A stretch of DNA of 64,000 nt from positions 30,009,166-30,073,165 of the forward strand of contig CM060083.1 of NCBI GenBank assembly GCA_030533445.1, given 5' to 3'. Made by a program: the position numbers and the translations under genes. This stretch comes from Cyprinodon diabolis. Lineage: Eukaryota; Chordata; Actinopteri; Cyprinodontiformes; Cyprinodontidae. Below are positions 15,201 to 23,257 of this stretch, piece by piece. Under the pieces are notes generated by a model. The model had not been told where the DNA came from. It saw only the letters and a program-made list of their open reading frames with translations, and did no database searches. Position 1 is the stretch's first letter. Each line of letters opens with the position of its first letter.

Positions 15201-18200
15201 AAGAATATGGCAGCTTTTCACATACTATGATGGACATTGTTGTTAATTCTTCTTTAAAGATACTGTATCTCAATAACAGACAGATAAAGAGTACTTGTCA
15301 ACGTCAGTTGTCTAATCTCTCCACAGAAAACCCTCTAAATGTTTGCCATATTCCCTACAAGATACCCAAAGCTTGAGATATTTTATAACCTAATCCTTCA
15401 CAAAAATTCTCCAAAATCCCTAAATGTTTGTGTTCAGAAGTCTTCATAAAGCCATTAGTTCACTGCCTCTTCCTGATTCAGGTCTCCCCTCTGCCTGTGT
15501 TCTCACAATGATTTCTGCTGCCTGCTCATCATGCCTGGTGCTGCAATTCCATTTAGCCTTTAAAAGACCATCAAAGCACTGCTTGGTGTATGTATGATTG
15601 AAGATGATCATGTTCATATGATTTATGGTATTTTTTGATGGGCATATAACATAACGACACCCATGGACTTTTGCTTGAAATAGCCCAATCGTTGCAGCCC
15701 TAATAGAGGACTCCATTCACCAAGTACAGGTGCTGGTCATAAAATTAGAATATCATGAAAAAGTAGATTGATTTCAGTAATTCCATTTAAAAAGTGAAAC
15801 TTGTATATTATATTCATACATTACATACAAACTCATATATTTCAGATGTTTATTTTGTTTAATTTTGATGATTACAAATGACAACAAATGAAAATCTCTA
15901 ATTCATCATATCAGAAAATTAGAATATTGTGAAAAGGTTCAAAATTGATGGCCCCTGGTGCCACACTCTAGTCAGCTAATTAACTCAAACCACCTGCAAA
16001 AGCCTTTAAATGGTCTTTCAGTCTAGTTCTATAGGCTACACAATCATGGGGAAGACTGCTGACTTGACAGTTGTCCAAAAGACGACCATCAACACCTTGC
16101 ACAAGGAGGGCAAGACACAAAAGGTCATCGCTAAAGAGGCTGGCTGTTCACAGAGCTCAGTGTCCAAGCACATTAATAGAGAGGCGAAGGGAAGGAAAAG
16201 ATGTGGTCGAAAAAAGTGTACAAGCAAGAGAGATAACCGCACCCTGGAGAGGATTGTGAAACAAAACCCATTCAAAAATGTGGGGGAGATTCACAAAGAG
16301 TGGACTGCAGCTGGAGTGAGTGCTTCAAGAACCACCACACACAGACGTATGAAAGACATGGGTTTCTGCTGTCGCATTCCTTGTGTCAAGCCACTCTTGA
16401 ACCACAGACAGCGTCAGAAGCGTCTTGCCTGGGCTAAAGAGAAACAGGACTGGACTGCTGGTGAGTGGTCCAAAGTCATGTTCTCTGATGAAAGTAAATT
16501 TTGCATTTCCTTTGGAAATCAAGGTCCCAGAGTCTGGAGGAAAAGAAGAGAGGCACTTCATCCACGTTGCTTGAAGTCCAGTGTAAAGTTTCCACAGTCA
16601 GTGATGGTTTGGGGTGCCATGTCATCTGCTGGTGTTGGTCCATTGTGTTTTCTGAGGTCCAGGGTCAACGCAGCCACATACCAGGAAGTTTTAGAGCACT
16701 TCATGCTTCCTGCAGCTGACCAACTTTTTGGAGATGCAGATTTCATTTTCCAACAGGACTTGGCACCTGCACACAGTGCCAAAGCTACCAGTACCTGGTT
16801 GAAGGACCATGGTATCCCTGTTCTTAATTGGCCAGCAAACTCTCCTGACCTTAACCCCATAGAAAATCTATGGGGTATTGTGAAGAAGAAGATGCAATAC
16901 ACCAGACCCAACAATTCAGAAGAGCTAAAAGCCACTATTAGAGCAACCTGGGCTATCATAACACCTGAGCAGTGCCACAGACTGATCGACTCCATGCCAC
17001 GCCGCATTGCTGCAGTAATACAGGCCAAAGGAGGCCCAACTAAATACTGAGTGCTGTACATGCTCATACTTTTCATGTTCATACTTTTCAGTTGGCCAAC
17101 ATTTCTATAAATCCTTTGTTTTTATTGGTCTTCAGTAATATTCTAATTTTCTGATATGATGAATTTGAGATTTTCATTTGTTGTCATTTGTAATCATCTA
17201 AATTAAACAAAATAAACATCTGAAATATATGAGTTTGTATGTAATGTATGAATATAATATACAAGTTTCACTTTTTAAATGGAATTACTGAAATCAATCT
17301 ACTTTTTCATGATATTCTAATTTTATGACCAGCACCTGTAGGTGTCCCCTGAAGCAATTACAAAAGCATCACTGAGTGAAAGCCAGTCAAACTCATCTAG
17401 TTTTCCCTTCAGTCTCAAAATTAAGAACTACTTTGTACATTATTGATCCATCTTAAGTCCCAATGAGGTACATTTTTAGTTGTAGCAAATGCTGTAGTTT
17501 ACCTATTAAAGTGGTATGAATGTTTTGCAAGGTGTATTTGAATGCATGCTCTAAAAGATATTCCTATTTCTGTGCAATATAGCTATTATATAACAATATC
17601 AGTCTTTAATATAAATAATTTATACCCATTTGAACCAAGGACCAGGGGAAAAAAGCCTAATTTAAATGATGACTCTGTTCAGTCATAAACTTGCAACAAA
17701 TATCGTATTATTGCCCAGCTCCAAGTACTCTTGTGGAGTTTTGTACCAAACATCCATCTTTTAGCATTAAACTATTGCAGTTATTTCTATTCTTGTTTCA
17801 CTTCATGCCTCACTTGGTATGAACTCCCTTGCAGCAAGGACAGACCTGATCTCAATAAACTAGGAAATAAACCTCAGCAGTAAGTAAGAGCAAATCATTT
17901 AAATTCAAAAGACGGCTGAGAATATGTTGTTGGGGAGCAACGTGAGATATCAATGGCCCAGAGGCTGCTTAGGGAAGAGCTCTTTCACAACAAAAGCATC
18001 TTATTATTCACCACATCACTTTAATTCAAGAAATTCCTAAGTTGAAAGTTGAAATGAGGTAACATAATTTCCAACCTGCTGCCAAAGCAAAATTGTGTTT
18101 CACTTTTGTGTGTATCCAGATATGATTAAAGTTGTAGCTAAATATCCAACACAGATTGACATGCCTTATTGTACCTTAAGGGACGGCATGCATGACAATT

Positions 18201-18401
18201 TAGGAATTATGTTTGGTCAGAAATTTAAAGTATTTAACAGTTTAAACAGTTGTGTATGAAAATAATGATGTACATCGTTGGGTTTCTTTTATTAAAGTGG
18301 TACCTTACAAACCATCCTTATTGTGTGCAAAAAAGCAAAAATTTTTCTCTGCATTTACATACCAAGACCTAGAAAGCAATCTACTTGTTGTAATGTGTTA
18401 T

Positions 18402-18436
<35 letters not shown>

Positions 18437-21400
18437 AATTCTGTGGGTTTGAACAATTTTGGAGCCATATCAATATAGACTTAGACAACTATTTACATTT
18501 TGTATACACAAAGTGTATACAAAACTAAATTTAGTTTTGTATATCGAATTTTCGATTTGTGTAGCTTTCCATGACATTTCCATATAATTTCCACTTCATT
18601 ATCATTGTATGCATCAAGATACAGTTGAAGCAAATGAGAGAGAGAGAAGTGTTCTGTGATGCTTTTTAACGAATGGCTGGTTGTCGGACCTAAAGTGAAC
18701 GTCTGTTTAAAAAAATTAAATAAAGGTCCAGATTTCAAGGCTTTGATGCAAACTGACAGGCATCATTGGATGCAGGACATCCTCAGAGCTGATCCTTAGG
18801 ATTTGCAAAAATCCTTTAATCGTTACCAGGACCTGAACTGTGTCCCTCTTGTTGACGCTGCCAGTGCTTTGCTTCTGCTGCTTTCACACTTTGGCAACCT
18901 GCTGATGCACACAAGGCTCTACTAAAGCTGATGTTTACTGTCAAAAATTATTCTGGGTTGTAGACTTGCATTCTGCCCCCTCCCTGTAGAGTTCTCAGCA
19001 TTGTATGTAAATCCTCAAATCAACATGCACAGATTCTATTTAATTTCACAGCTAGTAGAGTGTCTCTAATCTCATCCAACCATTTGGGTGTTTCAAATCT
19101 AATGAATGTTTTATTTAATTATTATTTTTATTTTTTTTAAGGGAAGTAGTGTTGAGGAATATGTTTTCTTTTGCCAACTCTTCAGAGTCTTCTCTGTTTA
19201 TGTCTATATTAAATTACATTTGCTTTGTAACAAGAGCATAGCAGCATAGTAACATAACAATGGAACCTCAGAATGCAGGATTTTAGTCCCATGAAAGAGT
19301 TTTAAATATTTTTTTTTATTACAGTGATATGGATATGTCGGCCACAGAAGGCAAGTCCGGTGACCCAGATATTTGTCTTCAATCTACACTACAATCTACA
19401 GAGAAAATGACTACGGTATGTTTTTGACCTTTTTTCCCTGCACTTTAAACAAACTACACTATAGGGAAACATAATCCTAGCCATGGGTAAGCTTACTTGT
19501 ATTATTGTATTGCAAGTTTCTAAAAGTAAAATTTTTCAAGACTACTTGATATTTTTTAAGTAAATAGCAAATTAACTCAAACACAAAGTAATTTTATGAA
19601 ACTATCCATAATTCTGAGATAACACGGCCATTTAGAATGTTAGGTTTATGCCAAAAGGAATATTATTTAATGTTGGCTTTATTCTTTCATTCTCAGTCTT
19701 AAAAGATTTGGTGTATTACAAAATAACCGTTATTTATATCAATTTATTTTTCAAATCACTGACTGAAATTATCTGACGATACATTATGCTCAGGGCCGTA
19801 TGCTGTGATTTTCATAATAGTTGCAAAATTGTGTTTGTATTTTAAGACTGTACACAGGTTATGAAATGTCCCAGCTTCTTTTTTTATTGGTTGTCAGTAA
19901 AACACAGCATTAACACTGCCTGAGTGCATCCACATCTGCCTCAGAAAATTCAAACCCATCTGTCTGACTTAAACTTCAGCTTGGTTAGTTTCTCTTATAC
20001 TCCAGACTTGCATGTACAGGTGTGACCAAGAGATTTTTGGTCCAACATGTCCTACAGACTGACTACAACTACCATGCATTTACGCAGACTTCCCCAGACT
20101 TGAAATTGGAGTTTAAACCACGGAGTGTGGCCTTTTAAATTTTGTTGTGGTAAATGCCATGCCTTTGAACAGTTTTGGCTGTGACCCCCAATATAAAAAA
20201 ATTATCTAAGAGCCATATTGGACCAATAAACAAAAAACAAATCTGTCTGGAGCCGCAAAAGTGTAAAAATCTTATATAGTATAAAGTTCACGTTCCTGCA
20301 TCAGAGCACTACCCGTTCGACCAGTTGATAGTTTTCGATGCTTCCAACAAAACTAGCAGCTGTAGAGAAGTTTGGAGATGCAATCCACTTCTTAATCTAT
20401 CTTCGCTCTCCTGTAATTTATCCAGAAGTTCTGCAATCACACCTTTCCTCTCACTCCCACTTTCTGGATACAAATACAAATATTTTAGCAGCAATGTCAA
20501 AATGTATAGCTTTTCTGTTTTATTCTGAGTTTTCTTAACATAAACTAGTTGAAAGAACTGTGAAATCATCACTTTACTGCTTTTACTGATTTATCAAGCC
20601 TTGAGAAATCTATTTTGGAAAACATCTAGTTAAGAACATCGGAATTGGATTTAAAAGTGTCTGCATTTACTGAGCAATTTCAACAGCTAACTCACGTCCA
20701 GTTTTGTCCAGTGAGATTTATGAGCCATGAAATGTTCTTCTCCATTGCCTGTTATGCATGTTTATTATGCATATATTCAAACCCCTCCATATTTTTTTTC
20801 AGGGGTTTAAATGATACTTTGTGAAAGTACAGCACATTGATTGTACTTTGTTTTCATAAATGTAGCGTGTAATTCCTCACTTCATTTCCCCTCATTTTGT
20901 CTTTGTGCATTCAAATGTAATTGAATGCATAAATAAAGGTTAGCCCCTAAAGTGAACTGAATTAAATTGGTTCCTTCTCAGCTGTACCAGAAAATTGTAA
21001 TAACCTGGATAAATCATGATTTGTTTTGTTTTTTGGCATTTCAAAATTTCCCTTTCTTTCTCCTTTTCTCATCCACCTACACCACATAAACTAGGCCATT
21101 CCTAAAAGAGATCCTGTCCCTCAAACACTTTTCCAGTTGGGCACAGATGCACTTCAGGGTCAAGGAAGCATCTGGGATGGCCAGGAACAGGAGAGGGACT
21201 CGTGTCATAAATCAGGGCCAGGGCTTGTGTCTGAAAGTCTGCAGAGGACAGCTCAGAGTGGAGCTGGTGTAGCAAGTTCTGAGAGGGGGGACGTTTCGTC
21301 GGGGGATGGCAGCCTCCAACAGACATGTGTCCTGGGCCCTGGTGATGGATGTGGCATGAAGCCAGAAGGGAATGCTAATGAGATCCAAGGTGTCGACGCA

Positions 21401-23257
21401 GAATGCTATAAGGGGAGACCCTTCTCTGGTGGGACCTCATTAGGCAGCATGTCCCTCCTGCAGAAAAGTGGAGGAAGTAGTTTCTTGTCGGTCCTCCCAC
21501 AGACCAACACTTATTCTCAAGCCAACAGAAAATCACTTAGCAGTCAGGTGGCCTGCTGTCCACCCAAAGATACAGCTTTCCAGGACCAGTACAGTAGCAG
21601 TGGGATGGATGAAAGTGAAAGTTTGGGGGAAATTAAAGGAACTGCAGAAAATGCAGGTAAAAAATCAATGTTAGGCTCTTTGTTTGGCAAAGTTTCCTGT
21701 TTTGTTCTCGGTGCACGGCAACTCCTTAGGAGGTCTCCTGCAATTGTGCACAAGTTGACAACTGCAAAATTACAACCTGTTGGTGTCTGCTTGTCCAGTC
21801 GCATTCTATCTATAGTGAGGGACAGCTACATCCTCTCCAAGGTTGAAGGGAGCTTTGCTTTTTCTCTCATCAGTAAGAGTCCAATTTTCTCTGTTGTGAA
21901 AGCTCTACCTGTCATACAGCACATCCAAATGAATATAACTCATCACCTTCAGTCCAAAGAGGCAGCTCTTATGATTCAGGACTGCAATAATCTCAACAAG
22001 CCCTCACAACTCTCACCCCTGATGCAAACCGTGACTGAAAAAATGGTAGATTGGCTTCAAATCTCAGAGGATTTCAGCAAGCTGGATTTGGATTCGCCGA
22101 AAAAGCAAGTCGAGAATAATATTCAAATAAAACAAGACAAAGTTATTCTAGAGCCTTTGTTTCCTAAACAAACACTACCTGTGCCTTACAGCAAAGGCTG
22201 CGAGACTGAGGTTATCCCAACACCTGAAGCTGTAGATCAAGCAGAAACTGTCGACATCTACATTCAAACATTGATCAAATTTCCTAATCCACTTCTAAAG
22301 CTACAGACTCTATCACTAAGAGATCTGACAGGTGTTTTACAATCAGTCTCTCGTTTAGAGCTTCCCTCCCAGAAGATCATAGCACTCCACTGGTTGAACA
22401 TAGCCAAAAGTAGTGAACCTGATCCCCAGCCCGGCCTCCTGATTCTGACAAAAACGGGTCTCTACACACTGACTGCCAACTCTGGGGGCATGGTCTTGTT
22501 CCATCACCTCCCTTTGTTGCAGCTGAGGGATATACGGATGGGCTTTGCTGGCCAAAGTTTACGTTTAATGGGCACAACAGAGGAAAGCATCCTGGGTGTT
22601 TATGCCCACAGCCAGAAGCAAACCAAAGAGCTCTGCTGGGCCATACTGAATGCTCTCTGTTGTGGGGACAGCAGAATATATCAGTACCATCCGCTGAATG
22701 AAAACTTGATGAAGTTATCCCTAGCCTGTGATTTCTATGCACCTGACCTGCAGCTGAACTCTGGTTTAAAGCTTTGCTGTCGATTTCAGAAGAGTCTTAC
22801 TGATCTGCTTTATCTTATCTATTGTAATATAGATGAAGAGGGAGTCACTCTTGGAGAGTTGAAGCTATTAATGTACACAAGTGTGTCTGTGCACATGAGC
22901 TGCCAAGTGCATAGTGAACAGCTGGCCCAGTTCTTTCTCACAGATACCCATCTTGGTCTGGCAAGAGAGGATGTTGTGTTCCCAAAAGCAAAGTTTCCTC
23001 AGTTTGACATTTTAGCTCTTTGTCGGTGCTCAGATGTGCGCTGTATACTGGTGCACGATGAAGACGGCAGTGGATTTGTCAGGCTGGATGTTGTTGTTGC
23101 AAAAACAGAGGCCAGGGGTCACCCTGAAAGCGTGAAGATGCCAGTTACCCCATTAGAACATCCGTTCAATTCATCTCCACACTCAGAAGTGTGGAAATTA
23201 ACTTTCAGTTGCACTGCAGAGGCCACCTGCCTGATTAATCACTTGTCAAATGTCTGA
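40..23257 (+). CDS. Kinesin-3 family protein (KIF16-like motor end + FHA), 3' part of gene, nine exons
   Basis: Joined exons 40-215, 436-495, 7936-8055, 9446-9497, 9581-9718, 11054-11136, 12020-12108, 19325-19415 and 21095-23257. Every junction is GT-AG and phases agree throughout (2 nt + 990 codons including stop), strong internal support for one transcript. Seen: the last part of a kinesin motor ([17 protein letters not shown]), the neck (RAKNI, then a Leu-rich helix), an FHA domain with GRTLIG and CSVNG motifs, a Ser-rich linker, and a 720-residue terminal exon. Family knowledge: kinesin-3 motors move vesicles or endosomes along microtubules, and the FHA domain follows the neck. The linker [22 protein letters not shown] strongly recalls KIF16B just after its FHA. 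The C-terminus lacks the PX of KIF16B and a recognisable START of STARD9 (KIF16A), so I give no symbol. The 5' exons (most of the motor) lie before the window. Confidence 0.88.
436..495 (+). CDS. Exon: post-neck linker of kinesin-3
   Basis: A 20-codon exon, phase 0 at both ends, with acceptor tgcttccaccag and donor GGAG|gtacta. It encodes [20 protein letters not shown], which has the L-T-K-x-W-x-x-K-W pattern found in KIF16B between neck and FHA. It is shorter than the KIF16B equivalent, lacking about 20 residues on the N-terminal side. It is too short to be found as an open reading frame alone; the call rests on the motif and on phase agreement with both neighbours. Confidence 0.82.
2198..2409. 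mobile_element. Non-autonomous hAT-type element (212 bp)
   Basis: Begins CAGTGGTTCCCAA and ends in the approximate inverse CTGGGAACCATTG, the classic hAT terminal inverted repeat. The flanks, atcaataa at 2190-2197 and atctttaa at 2410-2417, match at 6 of 8 positions, as expected of an old 8-bp target duplication. The interior has the AGGGGTCCCTGATGAACAGGG-like end common to fish hAT short elements. No coding capacity. Confidence 0.75.
3737..3758. repeat. (TG)n followed by poly-G
   Basis: About seven TG units run directly into nine G residues. A short simple repeat in the long intron, likely polymorphic; no other role is suggested by the sequence. Confidence 0.9.
7936..8055 (+). CDS. Exon: N-terminal part of FHA region
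   Basis: Forty codons, phase 0 on both sides, acceptor gtgttcccacag, donor TTGAAT|gtgaat. Encodes [12 protein letters not shown], then [20 protein letters not shown]. The run LPHLIGI-(N/D)-(E/D)-DLL-(S/T)-TGIILY is the conserved entry to the FHA domain of kinesin-3 proteins. The next exon continues it with [11 protein letters not shown]. Confidence 0.93.
8305..9424 (+). mobile_element. Decayed Tc1-like element, sense to the host gene
   Basis: Translated blocks are typical of a Tc1 transposase: [16 protein letters not shown], then [18 protein letters not shown] and [16 protein letters not shown] near 9040-9085. The catalytic E of the usual [12 protein letters not shown] motif survives as NE. 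Sequence upstream to about 8,330 and the 3' flank to about 9,424 also match the layout of this common fish family as I recall it. The frame is broken upstream of about 8,727 and clear terminal inverted repeats are gone, so the limits are approximate. It fills most of the intron between two FHA exons. Confidence 0.82.
8727..9191 (+). pseudogene. Tc1-like transposase remnant (catalytic C-terminal half)
   Basis: A 154-codon open stretch covering the catalytic region of a Tc1/mariner DDE transposase: the VWGGIS block, the second aspartate in MQDTARPH (normally QDNARPH), and a degenerate SPDLNLNE in place of SPDLNPIE. The N-terminal helix-turn-helix part is represented only by broken sequence upstream, and the region with the first catalytic aspartate (normally TDESRF) reads DEGRF in another frame. 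Not functional. Confidence 0.8.
9446..9497 (+). CDS. Exon: FHA domain, GR motif
   Basis: Encodes [17 protein letters not shown] plus one base of a split codon (phase 1). The G-R pair is the phosphopeptide-contact turn of FHA domains, and GxTxxGxDEA-like spacing is that of KIF16-type kinesins. Acceptor ttactctatag, donor ATCG|gtgagtg. Confidence 0.92.
9581..9718 (+). CDS. Exon: FHA domain core
   Basis: Starts and ends in phase 1 (acceptor ctgtcttctag, donor CAGG|gtaagc). Encodes [19 protein letters not shown], then [19 protein letters not shown] and a C-terminal PCQLNQG. The EHC, CSVNG and LNQG blocks are conserved FHA strands and loops of kinesin-3. The residue two before the histidine is Arg here, where I recall Ser in KIF16B, so phosphothreonine binding may be altered. 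Confidence 0.93.
9719..11053 (+). other. Intron (1.3 kb)
   Basis: Between two FHA exons. AT-rich unique sequence with a short poly-T near 10,313; no repeat family or coding segment recognised. Confidence 0.6.
11054..11136 (+). CDS. Exon: end of FHA domain
   Basis: Acceptor tggttcccttta-g, donor CAGCAG|gtacag; phase 1 to phase 0. Encodes [20 protein letters not shown] followed by [13 protein letters not shown]-x-x-x-FRFNHP-EA is the closing FHA strand and helix start of kinesin-3, which fits well. The basic tail is the start of the post-FHA linker. Confidence 0.93.
11137..12019 (+). other. Intron (0.9 kb)
   Basis: AT-rich sequence with short poly-T and poly-A runs near 11,675-11,705. A 126-codon open frame across it has no recognisable motif and ends at the intron's stops; treated as chance. 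Confidence 0.6.
12020..12108 (+). CDS. Exon: Ser-rich post-FHA linker
   Basis: Encodes [20 protein letters not shown] followed by LSKAKLQIS, phase 0 to phase 2 (acceptor tctttcacctgcag, donor CAGG|gtaaaa). The SGLLS-x-S-x-S-x-TD-x-SKS-x-ENLS pattern matches my memory of KIF16B immediately after the FHA, which is the main reason to place this gene near the KIF16 group. In KIF16B a long coiled coil follows; none does here. Confidence 0.88.
15068..15145 (+). repeat. Fragment of a Tc1-derived fish repeat
   Basis: GCAAAAGTATTCACACTCCT followed by an acagctacaaa-type stretch is the start of a very common fish Tc1-related non-autonomous repeat; only the first tens of bases are recognisable. The same opening occurs near 59,168. 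Confidence 0.5.
15727..15928 (+). repeat. Left terminal inverted repeat of Tc1-like copy 1
   Basis: Pairs with 17,137-17,338 in inverse orientation over about 202 bp. The outer motif CATAAAATTAGAATATCATG and inner motif ATCAGAAAATTAGAATATT share AAATTAGAATAT, a plausible pair of direct-repeat transposase binding sites at the outer and inner ends. Confidence 0.93.
16046..17050 (+). CDS. Tc1-like DD34E transposase, intact (334 aa)
   Basis: Cuts the element out and inserts it at TA sites, acting in the nucleus. Residues about 5-60 form the paired-type helix-turn-helix ([20 protein letters not shown] and on), followed by a basic GRKRCGRKK stretch equivalent to the GRPR-like hook and nuclear signal. 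The catalytic triad is D148 (MFSDESKF), D238 ([10 protein letters not shown]) and E273 ([13 protein letters not shown]), with 34 residues between the last two, hence DD34E. It ends GGPTKY just before the right inverted repeat. The length is normal for the family (about 340 aa). I chose the ATG of MGKTADLT, as in relatives; an in-frame ATG at 16,010 would add 12 residues. No stop or frameshift, so it may be able to work. Confidence 0.95.
   Translation: MGKTADLTVVQKTTINTLHKEGKTQKVIAKEAGCSQSSVSKHINREAKGRKRCGRKKCTSKRDNRTLERIVKQNPFKNVGEIHKEWTAAGVSASRTTTHRRMKDMGFCCRIPCVKPLLNHRQRQKRLAWAKEKQDWTAGEWSKVMFSDESKFCISFGNQGPRVWRKRREALHPRCLKSSVKFPQSVMVWGAMSSAGVGPLCFLRSRVNAATYQEVLEHFMLPAADQLFGDADFIFQQDLAPAHSAKATSTWLKDHGIPVLNWPANSPDLNPIENLWGIVKKKMQYTRPNNSEELKATIRATWAIITPEQCHRLIDSMPRRIAAVIQAKGGPTKY
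17137..17338 (-). repeat. Right terminal inverted repeat of Tc1-like copy 1
   Basis: Inverse complement of 15,727-15,928 with very few differences; ends ATGACCAGCACCTG before the TA at 17,339-17,340. Confidence 0.93.
18404..18432. repeat. Poly-T tract (29 nt)
   Basis: An uninterrupted T run of 29 in the intron; the length is typical of an unstable homopolymer. It may be the reversed poly-A tail of an old retroposed fragment, but no flanking element is recognised. Confidence 0.9.
19325..19415 (+). CDS. Exon: linker between FHA and the C-terminal exon
   Basis: Acceptor ttttttattacag, donor ACTACG|gtatgt; completes the phase-2 codon of the previous exon and ends in phase 0. Encodes [20 protein letters not shown] and [11 protein letters not shown], a polar, probably disordered linker with no known domain. 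Support is splice-site quality and exact phase agreement on both sides, so it is less certain than the FHA exons. Confidence 0.75.
19416..21094 (+). other. Intron (1.7 kb) with a possible hAT-related fragment
   Basis: Mostly unique AT-rich sequence. About 20,155-20,560 has a different texture: the phrases gagccatattgga and tctggagccgcaaaagt recall the ends of hAT elements, and the minus strand there stays open for 87 codons (20,309-20,572). No transposase domain can be named. Confidence 0.45.
20155..20572 (-). repeat. Unidentified repeat-like fragment
   Basis: The minus-strand open frame contains [20 protein letters not shown], a well-formed amphipathic helix, followed by sequence resembling the GCGGCTCC-type end of hAT elements. 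It looks like a decayed transposon coding end. I cannot assign a family, and a chance open frame is possible. Confidence 0.35.
21095..23257 (+). CDS. Terminal exon: Ser/Gly-rich region plus PH-like C-terminal module (720 codons)
   Basis: Open from the acceptor aaactag at 21,094 to TGA at 23,255-23,257, phase 0. Residues about 1-180 are polar and Ser/Gly/Gln-rich with no coiled coil. Then comes a basic/hydrophobic stretch ([20 protein letters not shown]) that might touch membrane. A long helical-looking middle follows. From about residue 435 to 520 there is an alternating beta pattern ([14 protein letters not shown], then [18 protein letters not shown] and a closing helix [12 protein letters not shown]) typical of PH-like folds. 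At about 610-630 is [19 protein letters not shown], which recalls the C-terminal module of nischarin and STK11IP; that homology is from memory and unverified. No PX or START was recognised. An alternative in-phase acceptor (ttttccag, 21,136) would shorten it by 14 residues. Confidence 0.85.
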   Translation, partial: AIPKRDPVPQTLFQLGTDALQGQGSIWDGQEQERDSCHKSGPGLVSESLQRTAQSGAGVASSERGDVSSGDGSLQQTCVLGPGDGCGMKPEGNANEIQGVDAECYKGRPFSGGTSLGSMSLLQKSGGSSFLSVLPQTNTYSQANRKSLSSQVACCPPKDTAFQDQYSSSGMDESESLGEIKGTAENAGKKSMLGSLFGKVSCFVLGARQLLRRSPAIVHKLTTAKLQPVGVCLSSRILSIVRDSYILSKVEGSFAFSLISKSPIFSVVKALPVIQHIQMNITHHLQSKEAALMIQDCNNLNKPSQLSPLMQTVTEKMVDWLQISEDFSKLDLDSPKKQVENNIQIKQDKVILEPLFPKQTLPVPYSKGCETEVIPTPEAVDQAETVDIYIQTLIKFPNPLLKLQTLSLRDLTGVLQSVSRLELPSQKIIALHWLNIAKSSEPDPQPGLLILTKTGLYTLTANSGGMVLFHHLPLLQLRDIRMGFAGQSLRLMGTTEESILGVYAHSQKQTKELCWAILNALCCGDSRIYQYHPLNENLMKLSLACDFYAPDLQLNSGLKLCCRFQKSLTDLLYLIYCNIDEEGVTLGELKLLMYTSVSVHMSCQVHSEQLAQFFLTDTHLGLAREDVVFPKAKFPQFDILALCRCSDVRCILVHDEDGSGFVRLDVVVAKTEARGHPESVKMPVTPLEHPFNSSPHSEVWKLTFSCTAEATCLINHLSNV

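Larger units (their letters stand above)
15727..17338 (+). mobile_element. Complete Tc1-like transposon, copy 1 (1,612 bp)
   Basis: Starts CAGGTGCTGGTCATAAAATT and ends with its exact inverse, between TA dinucleotides at 15,725-15,726 and 17,339-17,340 (the Tc1/mariner target duplication). The terminal inverted repeats are about 202 bp (15,727-15,928 and 17,137-17,338) and differ at only a few bases, e.g. near 15,899 and 17,200. Long inverted repeats of this size are the IR/DR-type arrangement also seen in Sleeping Beauty-like elements. The uninterrupted transposase and near-identical ends mean a recent insertion. It is in the sense direction inside an intron of the kinesin gene. A second copy lies at 33,407-34,997. 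Confidence 0.97.
12109..19324 (+). other. Long intron (7.2 kb) containing the intact Tc1-like element
   Basis: Apart from the complete transposon at 15,727-17,338, it holds a short Tc1-derived fragment (about 15,070-15,140), the start of a common repeat (gttgcagccctaa) near 15,690-15,700, and a T29 run at 18,404-18,432. The remainder is AT-rich and apparently unique. Confidence 0.6.

Noticed and set aside
16558..17082. 174-codon frame antisense to the intact transposase
   Set aside because: It is the mirror of the transposase coding strand; the same shadow appears at 33,663-34,187 over the second copy.
21102..22742. Several open frames on both strands over the terminal kinesin exon
   Set aside because: They overlap the long supported exon in other frames and have no motifs or splice context.
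40..23257. Naming the gene KIF16B or STARD9
   Set aside because: The FHA and linker resemble KIF16B, but neither a coiled coil with PX nor a START domain was found, so either symbol would claim more than the sequence shows.
21095..23257. Terminal exon as a separate intronless gene
   Set aside because: Its 5' end has acceptors in exact phase with the preceding exon, no promoter-like sequence or good start codon precedes it, and the first ATG-like start is internal.
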